From Zeugodacus cucurbitae (lineage: Eukaryota > Arthropoda > Insecta > Diptera > Tephritidae), in NCBI RefSeq assembly GCF_028554725.1, contig NC_071670.1, positions 30,622,001-30,686,000 of the forward strand: a DNA stretch of 64,000 nt. The letters run 5' to 3'. The position numbers were made by a program, and so were the translations under genes. Position 1 is the stretch's first letter. Every line of letters starts with the position of its first letter. Below, piece by piece: positions 11,784 through 25,100 of this stretch. The notes beneath the pieces are model-generated. The model had not been told where the DNA came from. It made no database searches and was given only the letters and a program-made list of their open reading frames with translations.

Positions 11784-12939
11784 TTTTATATTTTTTTATT
11801 ACTTTATTTTTAATTTTTGTAAACACCTGAAAACCAATTTATTGGATCATAGTTTCCCTGTAAACGATATTCAAAGTTTATTTATTTTGTGGCTGCCGGA
11901 TTTACCGCACTTCCAGCGCGCGATATACCAAGAGTAAACCATTATTTTCGAAGATCCAGTCCCTACTAATTCGAAAGTTTGGCCAGAAATAAAAGAATGT
12001 CCAACTTATTCCAGTGTGAGAGCTCCTCAAAATATACCCAATTTTTTCTTATATACTTAACGATTAATATAAGTAATACCTATTCAAATCTCGGTTAAAA
12101 ATATTATGGCACATATATTAAAACAACCGGTATTATTACGTGTCAACTGGCAATTGATCAATATATTTATAATTTTCAATGAAGAATTAATTTCCCCATG
12201 CTGCATATCACAAATTTTAAATTTTTATAAGTGATCTCGCGAAACATCAAAACCTACTAATCTATTCCAACTGTCAAAAGATTAGTAGGTTTTGACGTTT
12301 GATATTGCGCTCTCATTTCCAATGAGATGAGAGTTGTACATCTCTTTATCTCTGCTTTGGCCCTGGGCCTTGTTGATAGTTAGAGGAAAAGACGTTTTCA
12401 CCGGAAATTGAAGCCGTTCAAAAGAGATTGACAGATCACTTGAGATAGTCGGACTCTTCGGCATATGAGCTTGTTGGCCAGCTGCTGGGCCGGTTCAATG
12501 TTGGCGAGAGAAACCTATGTATATCATTCACCCAGTCATATTTAATTTTTTTTTTTTTCCATTCTTTGTACAATTTAATTTTAAAAACTAATTTTTATAA
12601 TGGAGATAAGTAAAATGCAAGGATCCCACAGAAATGTTTGAACCAAGCCTTACCAAGAGCAAATAACAGAAAATGAAATGGAATTGGAAAAAACACTGGA
12701 AATATATACCCTTATTGAGAAAGAATACATAGAGCACTGCGGGAATGTCATTTAACTATCAACCACAGTGGAGCAGAAGCAGTACATGGTTTACTATATA
12801 AAAATGTCAATTACGCAAATTCGACGCAAAGATCACACGACAAATCGTAAAGTCAAAGACAACCCAAAATCGTGTGAGGTAGAAAACACATTTTTTCCTG
12901 AGAGGAGTAAGCCAAAGAAAACATGTAAGGAAAAGTTAT
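11784..12939. other. Non-coding spacer with one long hairpin
   Basis: No gene. The main visible structure is a near-perfect inverted repeat at 12242-12300, listed separately. The rest is AT-rich, with several A or T runs. Confidence 0.5.
12242..12300. repeat. 22-bp-arm hairpin (one mismatch)
   Basis: The left arm contains TCAAAACCTACTAATCT (12247-12263) and the right arm its exact reverse complement (12279-12295), with a 15-nt spacer. Beyond one A/C mismatch, four more bases pair on each side. It could be a tiny foldback element, the paired ends of a deleted TIR transposon or a transcribed hairpin. The sequence alone does not decide. Confidence 0.8.
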
Positions 12940-13453
12940 AGCCCGGGGCATTGAAAAGTTATAGCCCGATTTCAACAATTTTTATATGGGAAGTAGTCGT
13001 GGTTGTGAACCCATTTTCCACACGAGTCATAAGGATGTTAAGAAAATATTATATAACAAATTTCATTGAAATAGGTTGAGTAGTTCCTGAAATATGGTCC
13101 GTTTTTGACCACTTCCCACTTCCCAAAAAAAAATACATCCAAATCTGCCCCTTACTAGAGCGATCCTTTGTACCAAATTTTACTTTTATAACTTTATTTA
13201 TGGCTTAGTTATGACACTTTATGTGTTTTCGGTTTTCGCCATTTTGTGGGCGTGACAGTGGTCAGATTTTGACCATCTTCGACACCAACCCTCTCACGGT
13301 CCCAAGGGACATGTGTACTAAGTTTCGTCAAGATATCTTATTTTTTACTTAAATTATCCGACGGACAGACAGACATCCGGATTTGAACTTAATTCGTCAT
13401 CCTGATCATTGTGAACATAACATCGCAACTTTAGTTGCGATAGTATAAAAATA
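12940..13453 (-). mobile_element. mini-me/DINE-1-like element, copy D, partial
   Basis: Reverse orientation. It ends in CGATAGTATAAAAATAA (the start of the element on the minus strand). The (GAC/GGAC)n complement of the GTCY tract lies near 13360-13375 and GGGCGTGAC near 13250. The hairpin end is missing, and the left boundary near 12940 is approximate. Confidence 0.65.
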
Positions 13454-13549
13454 AACTTGGTGCAAGTTATATAAGATAATAAGAAGGTCGTAAGTAGAGA
13501 ACCGGCATTTAGGTACTAACATATATTTAGATCAATTAGGATTTTATGG

Positions 13550-16500
13550 GCTTTTTAGGAGGATGGGATCATGTGTAGAAGTTCACGCAAGTGAGGAAAG
13601 TTTTTGATTGTCATTCACTTGGGAGTGGCCAGAAACGATTCTTCTCCACATGGTTCAAGCAGCTCACGACTTCCGGTTTTAGACCAAGTATCCTCTGGGT
13701 AGCTAACAGACATCCGTTTGAAGGCGAGCTAAAGTGAGAAGGCGAAGCCCGCTTATGCGGTTGTGCGTAGGGCTTGGGACCCACCACATAACAACGAAGT
13801 ACCAATGAAAAATCTACGAAAGACTCGGATGAGACACCCCCCTTTTGATGACGACCCCTGCAAACGTTTTAAGGATTATGATATAAGGGCATGCACCTGG
13901 AATGTCCGGACCCTTAATTGGGAAGGTGCCTCTGCCCAGCTGGTTGATGTCCTCATACGACTCAAGGCTGACATCACCGCCATACAAGAAGTGCGATGGA
14001 CGGGACAAGGACGGAAGAAGGTGGGTCCTTGTGACATCTACTACAGCGGCCATATAAAGGAGCGCAAATTTGGTGTTGGATTTGTGGTGGGAGAGAGACT
14101 CCGTCGCAGAGTCCTGGCATTCACCCCTGTGGATGAACGTCTTGCCACAATCCGCATCAAAGCGAGGTTCTTCAACATATCGCTGATTTGCGCCCACGCC
14201 CCAACGGAAGAGAAGGACGATGTGACCAAAGATGCTTTCTATGAGCGCCTAGAACGCACCTATGAGCGCTGCCCCCGCCACGATGTAAAAGTCGTGCTTG
14301 GCGATTTTAACGCCAGGGTGGGTAAAGAAGGTGACTTTGTCACAACAGTCGGAAAATTCAGCCTCCATGACGAAACATCGCCAAACGGCCTGAGGCTGAT
14401 CGACTTCGCTGGGGCCCGAAATATGGTCGTCTGTAGTACCAGATTCCAGCATAAGAAAATACATTAAGCTACTTGGCTATCTCCTGATCGAAACACGCGG
14501 AACCAAATCGATCACATTGTGATAGACGGAAGACATGTCTCCAGTGTTTTAGACGTGCGTACGCTCCGAGGACCAAATATAGACTCGGACCATTATCTGG
14601 TCGCAGCGAAGATACGCACCCGCCTCTGTGCAGCAAAGAATGCCCGTCAACAAACACAAGGAAGGTTCGACGTCGAAAAGCTGCAATCGCAACAGACAGC
14701 CACGAAATACTCTACTCGACTTGCACTCCTGCTCTCTGAGAGCACTCATCAGCATCTCGGTATAAGGGAACTGTGGAACGGCATCTCAAACTCACTGCGT
14801 ACCGCTGCAGCAGAAAAAAGTGGTTTTCGGCAACGACAAAAAACAAGCTGGTACGATGAGGAGTGCCGTCTCGCAGCGGAGAGAAAACAGACTGCCTACC
14901 TCGCAACGTTGCAAACGACCACAACACGTGCGGGATGGGATAGATACCGAGAGCTGAAGAGGGAAGCGAGAAAAAAATGAAAAAATGAAGCGACTTAACG
15001 AAGGTTTCAAGACCGGAGCATCCTCATGTAGCGACCAAGGTGGTAATCTGGTAACCGATTTCCAGGGCATACTGGGATTATGGAGGGAACACTTCTCCGA
15101 CCTGCTGAATGGCAGTGAGAGTACAACACCAGGAGATGGCGAACCCGATCCCCCATTCGATGACGATGGAACAGATGTTCCATTACCCGACCATGAAGAA
15201 ATTCGAATAGCAATTACCCGCTTGAAGAACAACAAAGCAGCGGGGGCCGATAGATTACCGGCAGAACTATTCAAATACGGCGGCGAAGAACTGATAAGGT
15301 GCATGCATCAGCTTCTTTGCAGAATATGGTCGGAAGAAAGCATGCCTGACGATTGGAATCTCAGTGTGCTCTGCCCAATCCATAAAAAGGGAGATCCCAC
15401 AATATGCGCCAATTACCGTGGGATCAGCCTCCTAAATATCGCATACAAGGTTCTATCGAGCGTACTGTGTGAAAGACTAAAGCCCACCGTCAACGAACTG
15501 ATTGGACCTTATCAATGTGGCTTTAGACCTGGAAAATCGACAACTGACCAGATATTTACCATGCGCCAAATCTTGGAAAAGACCCGTGAAAAGAGGATCG
15601 ACACACACCACCTTTTTGTCGATTTTAAAACTGCTTTCGACAGCACGAAAAGGAGTTGCCTTTTCGCCGCGATGTCTGAATTTGGTATCCCCGCAAAACT
15701 AATACGGCTGTGTAAATTGACGTTGAGCAACACCAAAAACTCCGTCATGATTGCGAAGGACCTCTCCGAGCCGTTCGATACCAAACGAGGTTTCAGACAA
15801 GGTGACTCACTATCGTGCGACTTCTTTAACCTGATGCTGGAAAAAATTATAAGAGCTGCAGAGCTAAACCGAGAAGGTACAATCTTCTACAAGAGTGTAC
15901 AGCTCCTGGCGTATGCCGATGATATTGATATCATCGGAAGCAACAACCGCGCCGTTTTGTTCTGCTTTTTCCCGCATGGATAAGGAGGCGAAGCGAATGG
16001 GTCTGGAGGTGAATGAGGACAAGACGAAATATCTCCTATCATCAAACAAACAGTCAGCGCATTCGCGTCTTGGCTCCCACGTCACTGTTGACAGTCATAA
16101 CTTCGAGGTCGTAGATAATTTCGTATACCTGGGAACCAGCATCAACAACACGAACAATGTCAGCCTCGAAATCCAGCGCAGAATAACTCTTGCCAACAGG
16201 TGCTACTTTGGACTGAGTAGGCAATTGAACAGTAAAGTCCTCTCTCGACGAACCAAAATCAAGCTCTACAAGTCGCTTATCATTCCCGTTCTGCTTTACG
16301 GTGCAGAAGCTTTGACGACGTCAACATCAGATGAGACGACACTAGGAGTTTTCGAGAGGAAAATTTTGCGTAAGATTTATGGTCCTCAGAACATTGGCAA
16401 CGGCGAATACCGCAGACGATGGAACGATGAGCTGTACGAGTTATACGACGACATTGACATAGTTCAGCGAATAAAAAGACAGCGGCTGGCTAGGTCATGT

Positions 16501-16740
16501 TGTCCGAATGGACGAAAACACTGCAGCCCTGAAAGTGTTCGATGCAGTACCCGCCGGAGGAAGCCGAGGAAGGGGAAGGCCTTCACTCCGTTGGAGGGAC
16601 CAGGTGGAGAGCGACCTGGTTACACTTGGGATCTCCAACTGGCGCCGAACTGCGAAGGAGAGAGAGAGGTGGCGCACTATCGTCGATTCGGCTATAACCG
16701 GCTAAACGGTTGCAACGCCAATCACATACATAGTACGGGA
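13550..16740 (+). mobile_element. RTE-like non-LTR retrotransposon, copy 2, near full length, decayed
   Basis: This copy has the most complete domain order in the window. The APE endonuclease begins at about 13763 (WNVRTLN, ITAIQEVRW, GDFNARVG, SDHYLVAA). The reverse transcriptase lies at 14985-15983 ([51 protein letters not shown]). A thumb and C-terminal region follows at 15895-16700. Breaks: CAA to TAA nonsense at 14465-14467, a short deletion and stop at about 14980, and a frameshift near 15955 just after the YADD box. The 5' leader (GTAGAAGTTCACG, about 13575) matches that of copy 3. It needed an intact relative to move and cannot encode a working protein now. Confidence 0.88.
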
Positions 16741-16829
16741 TTTTTTTATATTAATGTAGTTCCGAGAAACCTGATTTATATAAATAATATTAATCGCCGA
16801 ATATAGAAAGTATATAACATAGTAGCGGG

Positions 16830-17085
16830 ATGCACTGCGAGCTTTGGTCTATTGTGGCCTCCCTTGGTCTACATCAACTCCATTAGACCCAGCACTCTGA
16901 TAAATTCCAGAACTATGCTGAGAGTAAGGGAGTCGATACGTTTCTCAGTTGGGTTGTTAAATCACCAAATTTTTACTCCTGCTGCTATGAAGTGCCACAT
17001 TTTCTAATACTGGATATAGGGGAGTTTCAGCATCCATGTCACAGAAGCGACACGTTTTCCAGAGTTCGCTAAAAAGGTAACGTAT
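16830..17085 (-). mobile_element. R1/LOA-like retrotransposon C-terminal remnant
   Basis: On the minus strand, from about 17068 downward, the translation reads CRFCDMDAETP. This is the start of the CCHC-type zinc knuckle that closes the ORF2 of RNase H-bearing non-LTR elements; compare CRFCDSEAETPEH at about 59600. Stops and frameshifts follow, so it is a decayed 3' end only. Confidence 0.6.
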
Positions 17086-20000
17086 TTATTTATTCCAAAA
17101 TATAATAAGTGTATGTAATTACATTATAATTCGTTCATAAAATACTTTATAGAGGTAAAATAGAGTAAATTATACTGAGTCGCCATTTCGAAAGGAAAAA
17201 TGAGAAAACAAAAAAAAATCGTTTTACTGTAGAAAAATTTAAAAAAAATGTGTTCAAGCTTAAAAGAATTATTAGAATTATTTTACCACCTTTAAACATA
17301 TTTTTTAAAAATTACCGAGTTTTAGACTCAGCAAAATCTATCAATATCAATCTATACTAAAAACTCCAATTTTAAGTATATAGTCGAGATTCTAACTATT
17401 CGACCTCATCATATGTATGTATGTATATGCCTAAGAAGCTATTTCTTTTACATTTACCATTCACTTGGGTCTTATTAAATAAATGCATGAAACTGAAAGT
17501 ACAGTACATTTAATACCTAGTTATTCAGCAAGAACAATCCATATAAAAAACAAACGAAAAAGGAGCATATTCTTGATTACCATATTTATTTGTTTTGTTT
17601 TTAGTATTTTTTATAATTCATGATATTATTATTCTTATTGTATTTGATTGCATTGTTATTGAGAAAAAAGCTGCGCTTTCCATTTGCTTTTGCCTTTTGC
17701 CTTTATCGCATTGTTGTATATTTTAAGTGCAACAAATATTTTATTTGATACCATTTATAAATATTTACGCTTTATTATTATTTCTTGTCTTTTTAGCAAT
17801 TATTTTTATTTTTTCATTTATGATTATTTTTACATTTGCTGATAATTACCTGGTACAAGCTGTTGCATATTTTTAATGTTTTTTTTTTTTATATTGTTAT
17901 ATGTTATTGAATCTTTTATAAACTTTTACACCGTAACAACGCACAAGTAAAAAATGTTTTTTTTTTTGTATTTTACTCAAATACAATATATATAATTATG
18001 TATTTATGTTGGCTGATAGGAGCCTAGTAAGTTATTATTACAAATAGCTAAGTTGAGCCATTTCCAGATTTCTCATACACCACAAATATTTTCACACAGC
18101 AACTTAGCATAGTAGCTTTAAATCAAAATATAATCTTTGGATGAGTTACAAAAGTATGAAAGCAGAAGTGGTTAGAGGTTTAGTTATCAAGCCTAATAAA
18201 CATATATGTATATATGTATGTGTGTTTTTATTGGCTACATATAAAAAATGTCTTTCGAATTTAACTTAGACTATACATGCTATATATATTTGGTATATGT
18301 AAGTATGTATGTTAATATTTGCAAACAATTTATTTAACTGGACTCTATGTAGATATATATATATATATTACTAGGAAAAGAAGCTCGATTTGCGTTTTAA
18401 CAATGTTTTCGCGGATTTTTAACGCGATTATTTAATATGTGTCGAATACATCAAGTTTTTCTAACGCTATAAAAATTAAATTCAGTTGTTAATTTCTAAC
18501 AAACATTTAGTAGTACAGCATGGCAAAGCATTAGCAAGATTAACAACACACTTTGTTGTTTTGTTGTTTACTGCTGTATATTTTTAATTCAGTGTACCAT
18601 AAATGTATGTATCTTGAGAATTAGTTTATGTTCAAATTTATTATTTTATTTTTTTAAATTTTTTACCTTTTGGTGCATTAACCCTATTTTTCCTGCTTTC
18701 CCTTGTTTGTTATTTATTTTATTTTATTTTTATTTGCTGCACTTTCCTTTCACTTGCACTCGCAACTCTTCGCGTCGTTTCCCTTCCTTTGCATATATAT
18801 CAAAATAGTTTGTGTGATCCGTTTTATTTTAGTTTATTTGCGCGATATGCTGTTTTTGTTTGTTTGTTTGCTAACTACTTATTGCTGCCATTATGTAATC
18901 CTAGTTAAATGTATTTAAATTTCATTTTCACATTTGCACGCAAAACAAAAAAAAAGATATTAAGCGAAGTAATTTTTTGAAAAGTCACTACACTTACAAA
19001 AAATATAATATTATTACTTTTTATTTTAATAATACATATTCACATATGTATATATGTACACTTGCCTTTGTAATGCCTGCGTTTTACCATCGCTTCTAAG
19101 AAAAACAGGGAAATCAAAGAAAAGCTTCATTGGCCTATATTAAAATCATACAAAATTTATTAATTATACATAAACACTTTATAATATTTGTAATATTTTA
19201 TCAAAATAAATTTATATTTGGTATTAAATTATAAATGTAGTTAATAGCAGTTACACAAAATTCGTTATTACAACCAATTAATATCAAAACATTATAAATA
19301 TAAAACAAATTTGCATACATATTTTGAATTTTCGCGCATATTTTACATAACTAATAATTGATATAATAATAATAATTAAAAAACACTAAACAAAATGTGT
19401 TCAGTTTTTGCGATTAACGTAAATATCATTTAGAATATATCATAATACCAATTTCAATTGATATGCAATGGCACTATTAGAACTATTTGAACAATTCACT
19501 TTAGTTGAACTAAAATCAGCTAACTTAAAGCGAGTGTGTCATTAAAAATAATAATAATAATATTTAAACAAACTTTAATACCGTACATGTATGGCCTGCG
19601 CTGTGAAACCCAGAAAACCGTTGAAAATAACTAAATTTGTTAAAACAATTCTCTGCCTTGCTGTGGCACCACTGTTAAGCTACATGCTGCATAATTTTAT
19701 ACATTAGCATTACTGTTTTATTAACGATTTTATGACAACCTTTCGCTTAAGCGCATTAAATAAAAAACTTAAAACATTGTCAGTCTTTTATAAATATTTG
19801 TATGCATTTAGTGATTTCGCTTTTGTTCTTCGTATAGTAGTGATTGATTGATTATTTGTTTGCATTTCTCTTTGTTTTTGTTTGTTTGTTTTGATTCTAA
19901 TTCACAAGATCAAGCATCAGAGCATTGAAGCCATTCAACTTTTAGAGACATTTCAAAACTTATTTATCTACCGTTTACATATTTTGAAATCAGCGTGTTG

Positions 20001-20929
20001 CATAGAAAAGCAATGTTATAAATGTAAGTGTGTGTAGATTTCATAGTTTAGTGATACATAGTTATAATTTGTAAGTTAGCAGTAAAAAATATGTTATCTA
20101 TGTACGAGTATGTATGTATGTATGCATATAAGCGAAATTATTAGCGTATATATTTTTAACGACATTCACGCGAGTATATCGCAGCCTACTTGTATATGCA
20201 AGTGTGTTGATATTCAGGCATAAGGTGTTTGTCCAAGCAACTTGGTTAGTTATTTTTGCATATCCATACAAAATAGCAAAATACCAAAAGTTTGCACAGT
20301 GCTGTACTTTTGCACAAATTATACACGCCACTTCCGTTACTCTCATTTTGTTAAAATTATTGCACTTACTTAGCTAATAGTACAGCGTAGTGAGTGTAAT
20401 TAGTACATATGTATGTATGAAAATATTATAATTAATTTAGCACAAGTTTCAAATTGAACTCAATTGAATGAAAAAATACTATCAGCCTTATTGTAAACTC
20501 CAAGTGAATAAAGCATTCCCAAAAATTTTATTCCAGAAGAAAGAAAAATTCGTATGAAAACGTATATTCGAATTTTCTCATTCTGTCACAAATATTTTTG
20601 TTTTGATTCTTTTGATAACTCGTATTGGTGCTACAAATGAAGATCCCGTTTATAAAGCCAATTGTGCGACTGTTTCAGCAAAAAAGCATAAATTATCAAC
20701 ATAACAATTTCCAGTGTTGGCCTGACTTGCGTTCTTTACGGTGAAGAATATGGGATAATGTAATAAAAACAAGTTGAACGGACGCACATTGGGTAGCAAC
20801 TTGACAAACTTGTACTATTCAGAAATCGATTCAGATGGTGGCCCCTTGATATTCAAGAAATCATGTTTATTTTCTTTGTGAAAGCTCGTTACTATATCAA
20901 GATTTTCCACCAACACCTTCAACTGTGTT
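17086..20929. other. AT-rich non-coding region 3' of the X11/Mint gene
   Basis: About 3.8 kb of very AT-rich sequence with T runs, ATAT tracts (18353-18368) and TATG microsatellites (17412, 20107). No open frame with domain character was found. Part could be a long 3' UTR of the minus-strand X11/Mint gene, whose stop is at 22129, but no decisive poly(A) site can be named. Confidence 0.45.
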
Positions 20930-21890
20930 TTGTTTATAGACTTTAGGCAAGCTTTTATGGCTGTTCCCCACAAGAGAAGGAATACACCCAGAGTATAAGA
21001 ACAGTCCTTTGTGCAGTCACATAAACCCCTAACTAGATATTTAGACTCGACAAAGTGCCGTGAGGTTTTTTACTTCTAAAACCGCTATCTCGCGAGGATG
21101 TTCAAAAAAGTGAGATCCAAGGAATTCTAGTCTCAATCTCTTATAAGCCGAGCATTTCATAAGAAAGTGAAAGTATCTTCTTCCAGGCAAATTTTGCAGC
21201 TAGCACCTGATACAATTTTTAATGGACCCTACAACTAAGGAAATATTACTGAGGACGAAGAATTCCCTCAGTATCTTACGATTTTGCTTGAGTCAATAGA
21301 ATCTTGCGAATGACCAGCGCTTATGCAGATCAGCTGAAGCCTAATTGTCCAGTGGAAAATCACAATAGGAGGAGTAGGAGGTAGGAGGTAGGTACTCTAC
21401 CCTTCTTCCTCCCAGTCACCTGTCGGTAAGACGGACATGTCTAGTCTTACAATTTCCTGGGATTTCGCTGTGGCCAGGCACCCAAATTAGGCTAATCGTG
21501 AAGATCTGTTGTTGTTGTTGTTGTAGCGGTTATCTATCCCTGTCTGAAAAGAAGAGCATAAGTCTAGTTGTCGTCGAAATCATCTAACGGAAGGCCCAGG
21601 AAACGTGCTGTTTCGACAGGGTTGGACCAAAGGGAAAGGGGTGTTAGATGAGTAGGTCGTGAAGATCTAATTGGCATCGACTGAAAGTGGGAGAAATTTT
21701 TCAACCAGTCTCGAGCGCGTAGTCAGCGAAGCCATTGCTAGTATAATCGCATTGCTACCAGAGTGATTCGTCATTTCTCTGAAGGATTCTACGCTTCGAA
21801 ACAATAGATGCCCTGCTATCTTTATAGCATACACTTACGCTTTAAAAACGCTACAATAGTCTTGAAGACTTTTGATACGCCCTCCACCAC
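20930..21890 (-). mobile_element. R1/LOA-like retrotransposon remnant, RNase H part
   Basis: The minus-strand translation near 21480 gives the RNase H motif WVPGH. The surrounding text parallels the element at 55.8-56.3 kb (for example GACCAGCGCTTATGCAG here against GACCAGCGCCTACCCAG there). It is degenerate throughout and is interrupted by the SINE-like insert at 21508-21656. Confidence 0.7.
21508..21656 (-). mobile_element. SINE-like element with (CAA)n tail and 12-bp target duplication
   Basis: A 149-bp unit flanked by TCGTGAAGATCT at 21496-21507 and again at 21657-21668. Read on the minus strand, it ends in (CAACAA)n, so it was probably primed at a CAA-type 3' tail. The inner text includes GGCCCAGGAAACGTGCTG, which recurs near 33305. 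No coding capacity. The short size, exact target duplication and short-repeat tail fit a SINE. A polymerase III promoter is not obvious. Confidence 0.75.
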
Positions 21891-22128
21891 ACAACTATGC
21901 TATGCACAACTTAACTATGGTTGCATATATTTAAAACCCTAAGTTTATATTTAAAAAGTTATTAAAATTAATTAAATTGTTAAAATCGATACTTGTTCCC
22001 TTTCGAAAATGTGAGAAACACAAATGTGTGGGTTTTTCATTGGGAATGTCGTTCACATGAAGTTAACACTGAGGCTGCATAAATGCCAATATGTAAGTAT
22101 GTGAAATAGTGTAGTAGTTAAGTGTAAT

Positions 22129-25100
22129 TTAAATATATATGGGATTCTCTTGTCCCGTGAGTAAGCGGAACATTGAAGTAGGCATGGTCTTCATTAAGAT
22201 CTGTTGGAGAAATTGTAAGTAATAAATTATGTTACACGTATACAAGTTTTTCGTATTTACCTCGCCCACAGATGTAGCGAGCAGATTGACGATTTTTTCA
22301 TGCGGCACCGCCACCACACTCTGATTGTTGATTTCGATTATGCGATGGCCAACGCGCACACCACCGCGCTCTGCAATGCCGCCACGCAGCAAACTGCAAA
22401 TCTGTCGAGTAATTAAGAAAGCGTTTAAAATATAATGTTTGCTAAATGATAACTGTACTACTCACCACGCCATTCTGCACACTAAAACCAAGTTGGTATT
22501 TAGTGTTTGGACGTTTGATTTTCACCTCAACTACAGGTGGGCACGGCACGACAGTGAATTTGACCGCTGTCTGATTTTTCGCATTGCGTATATAACTCTG
22601 GCATGTGGACAGCGGCAGGCCCACCAAGCTCATGCCATTAATGGCAATCAATTGATCACCGATATTTAATTGGCCACAACGCGCCGCCGCACCCGTCGAC
22701 ATAAGATTGGCTATCACCACTGTGGGCAGCATTGAGCCCCAACCGCTTTCCACAATCACCACACCGAGTATTTCACCTTTCACCTTGGGTACAACAACCT
22801 CTTTTTGCAATTCCTTCTTGGCGAATATTTCCAGCTCATCACCGAAAATCTCCTGACTATTGAGCACCTCCTGATAGTCCATCTCCTTCACAAAGCTATG
22901 ATCTTCGATGCCATTCGCTTTTAGAAATTCCATATAAGCCACCTGAAAGGCTTGACCAATTGATTGTGCAATAAATTGTGCCTCATCGCTTTCGAACACA
23001 TGACAAATCATTTTCGGTGTGCGATTATGTTTATTACTACCGTTCCCAACGTTGCAGCTGCTAATGCCATTGGCAGTGCCACCACCGTTCCCAGTGCCGC
23101 TATTACAACCACTAGTATTTGCACCGGCACCACCGCAACCTGTGCCATTCTCTTGAACATCTTTATTGCCATTACCACAGCCATTTGTGACATCTACATC
23201 GGAGCCACATGAGTCGGACGGCACAAACCGACGACGCGCCATTAACACAACCAAATCGCCGATATCCGCTATGTAGGAGATTGTGCGCAAGGCGTGATCC
23301 ATCATAATCTCCTTGAGGTCTGTGTTGAGCACCATAATCTTTTCGGTTGATATGAATAGATCGACTTCTGTCGAGGGTTGGCTCTCACCTTCTGGCGCCT
23401 GCAACATAAAGGCATAATTTAAGTGCTAAATTCATCAACAAAGGCATCATTCACACTCAAACAATAATCTAAATCTAAGCATTGCGTTTGAGGTTATGTC
23501 TAGCAAAACACTTACCAAAGCCTACAGGGTTTCGCATTTATAATTCGAGCAGCAATGGATGACAAAAAAATTTATTTTTGATTATTTAACACAAAAATAT
23601 GTTTATTTATTCGTACGCTACGTTACAGGGTCCTTCTGCACATGCAATACAAGCTATATTGTCAATAACCTACCTTAATGCGTGACACAGCCTCTTCGGC
23701 TTGCATCATGCGCGTTGATTTTGTTGGCTGCCCCTCGCACACCAGTTGTGTTGAGCCTAAATAGCGTGCCCGAAAAAGTACCCCTTCAATTAGCACTGCA
23801 GGATCCAATAGTCCTACGGAAAAAGTGAAACTGTTTATTTAGCGAATGACGCGTAATGCAATAGACGACAGAACACAGAAAAATATAAGCTTTTACATTA
23901 TATTTAGAAATTTTAATTTTTCTAAAAATAATTGTTTGAACCTACACTATTTATGTACTTAAGTTCAACATTTTGAACATCAATAAACCAAATTTGAACA
24001 CAAATTATTTACAAAAAAGTAAAAAAAAAAAAACAAATGAAAATGGAACTGAAATGTTGAACAACGAGAACTTCACTTAAATTTATTACATTTGACTTAC
24101 ATTGTATGTAAACACGAATATACACACACACGCATTACGTTGTACATTTGCATTGCATTTTGTTTAACGTATTATTTATGTTATTGTTTATGTATTTTCG
24201 TATCACGTTAGCGTGCAAAGACAATCAAAGAGACAAAGAGACGCCCACAAATAGAGATTATACACATAAGTAGCTATTGACAAACTTAACGGAATTGTGC
24301 GCTCAACTTACCCTCCTTGTTGCGTGTCTTCGCTTTCTTATCGCTATTCGCCGAATCTTTGAGCGATTTGATAGAACCCGTTGGACTTTTTGAGAATTGC
24401 AACTTTTCAGGTGATGTGAGCGTAACATCTGCGCTGCCCACAATCTGGCACTGTTCTGGCGAACTGGGCGTCAACGCTGTACCGATGCCCTGACGTATTG
24501 TAGCTGAGGAGAAAGCTTGCGGTTTAATACTAACGGAATTTGTAGTGAGCATTGTTATGTCCGAAGTGCTGGGCGACTGATCGTTTGAATCGGTGCCACC
24601 ACCAATACGTGACGTTTTCGGCCAGATTGTCTGCTAGTAAAATGCAATATTAGTTAAATTATTGTGGTTATGAGGAAATTTCTCTAGTTAATTGCATTAA
24701 AATGAATGTATAAAACACCTTTTCATCGTAAAAACCTTGCTCATCCACACGCTGCTGCCCCAGCAATCTATCCGTCTCCAAATCTGTGTCTGGTTCCTCC
24801 TCCTCCCTTGCGACAGTGCCGCCAGTATGCTCATCATTGCCAATACAATTCATATTATGCAAATGGTGACCGCCCAATCGATTGGCTGTTAGTGCAGCAT
24901 TCGTTGGCGATGTTTTACGCGGCACCCAAACTGGTGATTCTGGATCGGGCGGTAACACTTCATCGCAAAATTTTAATTTCTCTGGCTGCGTTTTGGCACG
25001 TTGCAGCGCCGACCGTATCTCCTTCATTGCCTCCTGTATATCAGCAGACTCACGTTGCTGTTTTGTGCGAACGCACTGGCGATATGTAGCAGACACTTGC

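Noticed and set aside
15864..16085. Minus-strand frames over the RTE copies (several)
   Set aside because: Shadows of the plus-strand endonuclease/RT sequence, repeated identically in each copy.
17880..17970. T runs as retrotransposon poly(A) tails
   Set aside because: No adjoining reverse transcriptase sequence and no target duplication.
22439..22669. Plus-strand frame over the PDZ exons
   Set aside because: Antisense to the conserved PDZ coding sequence of X11/Mint.
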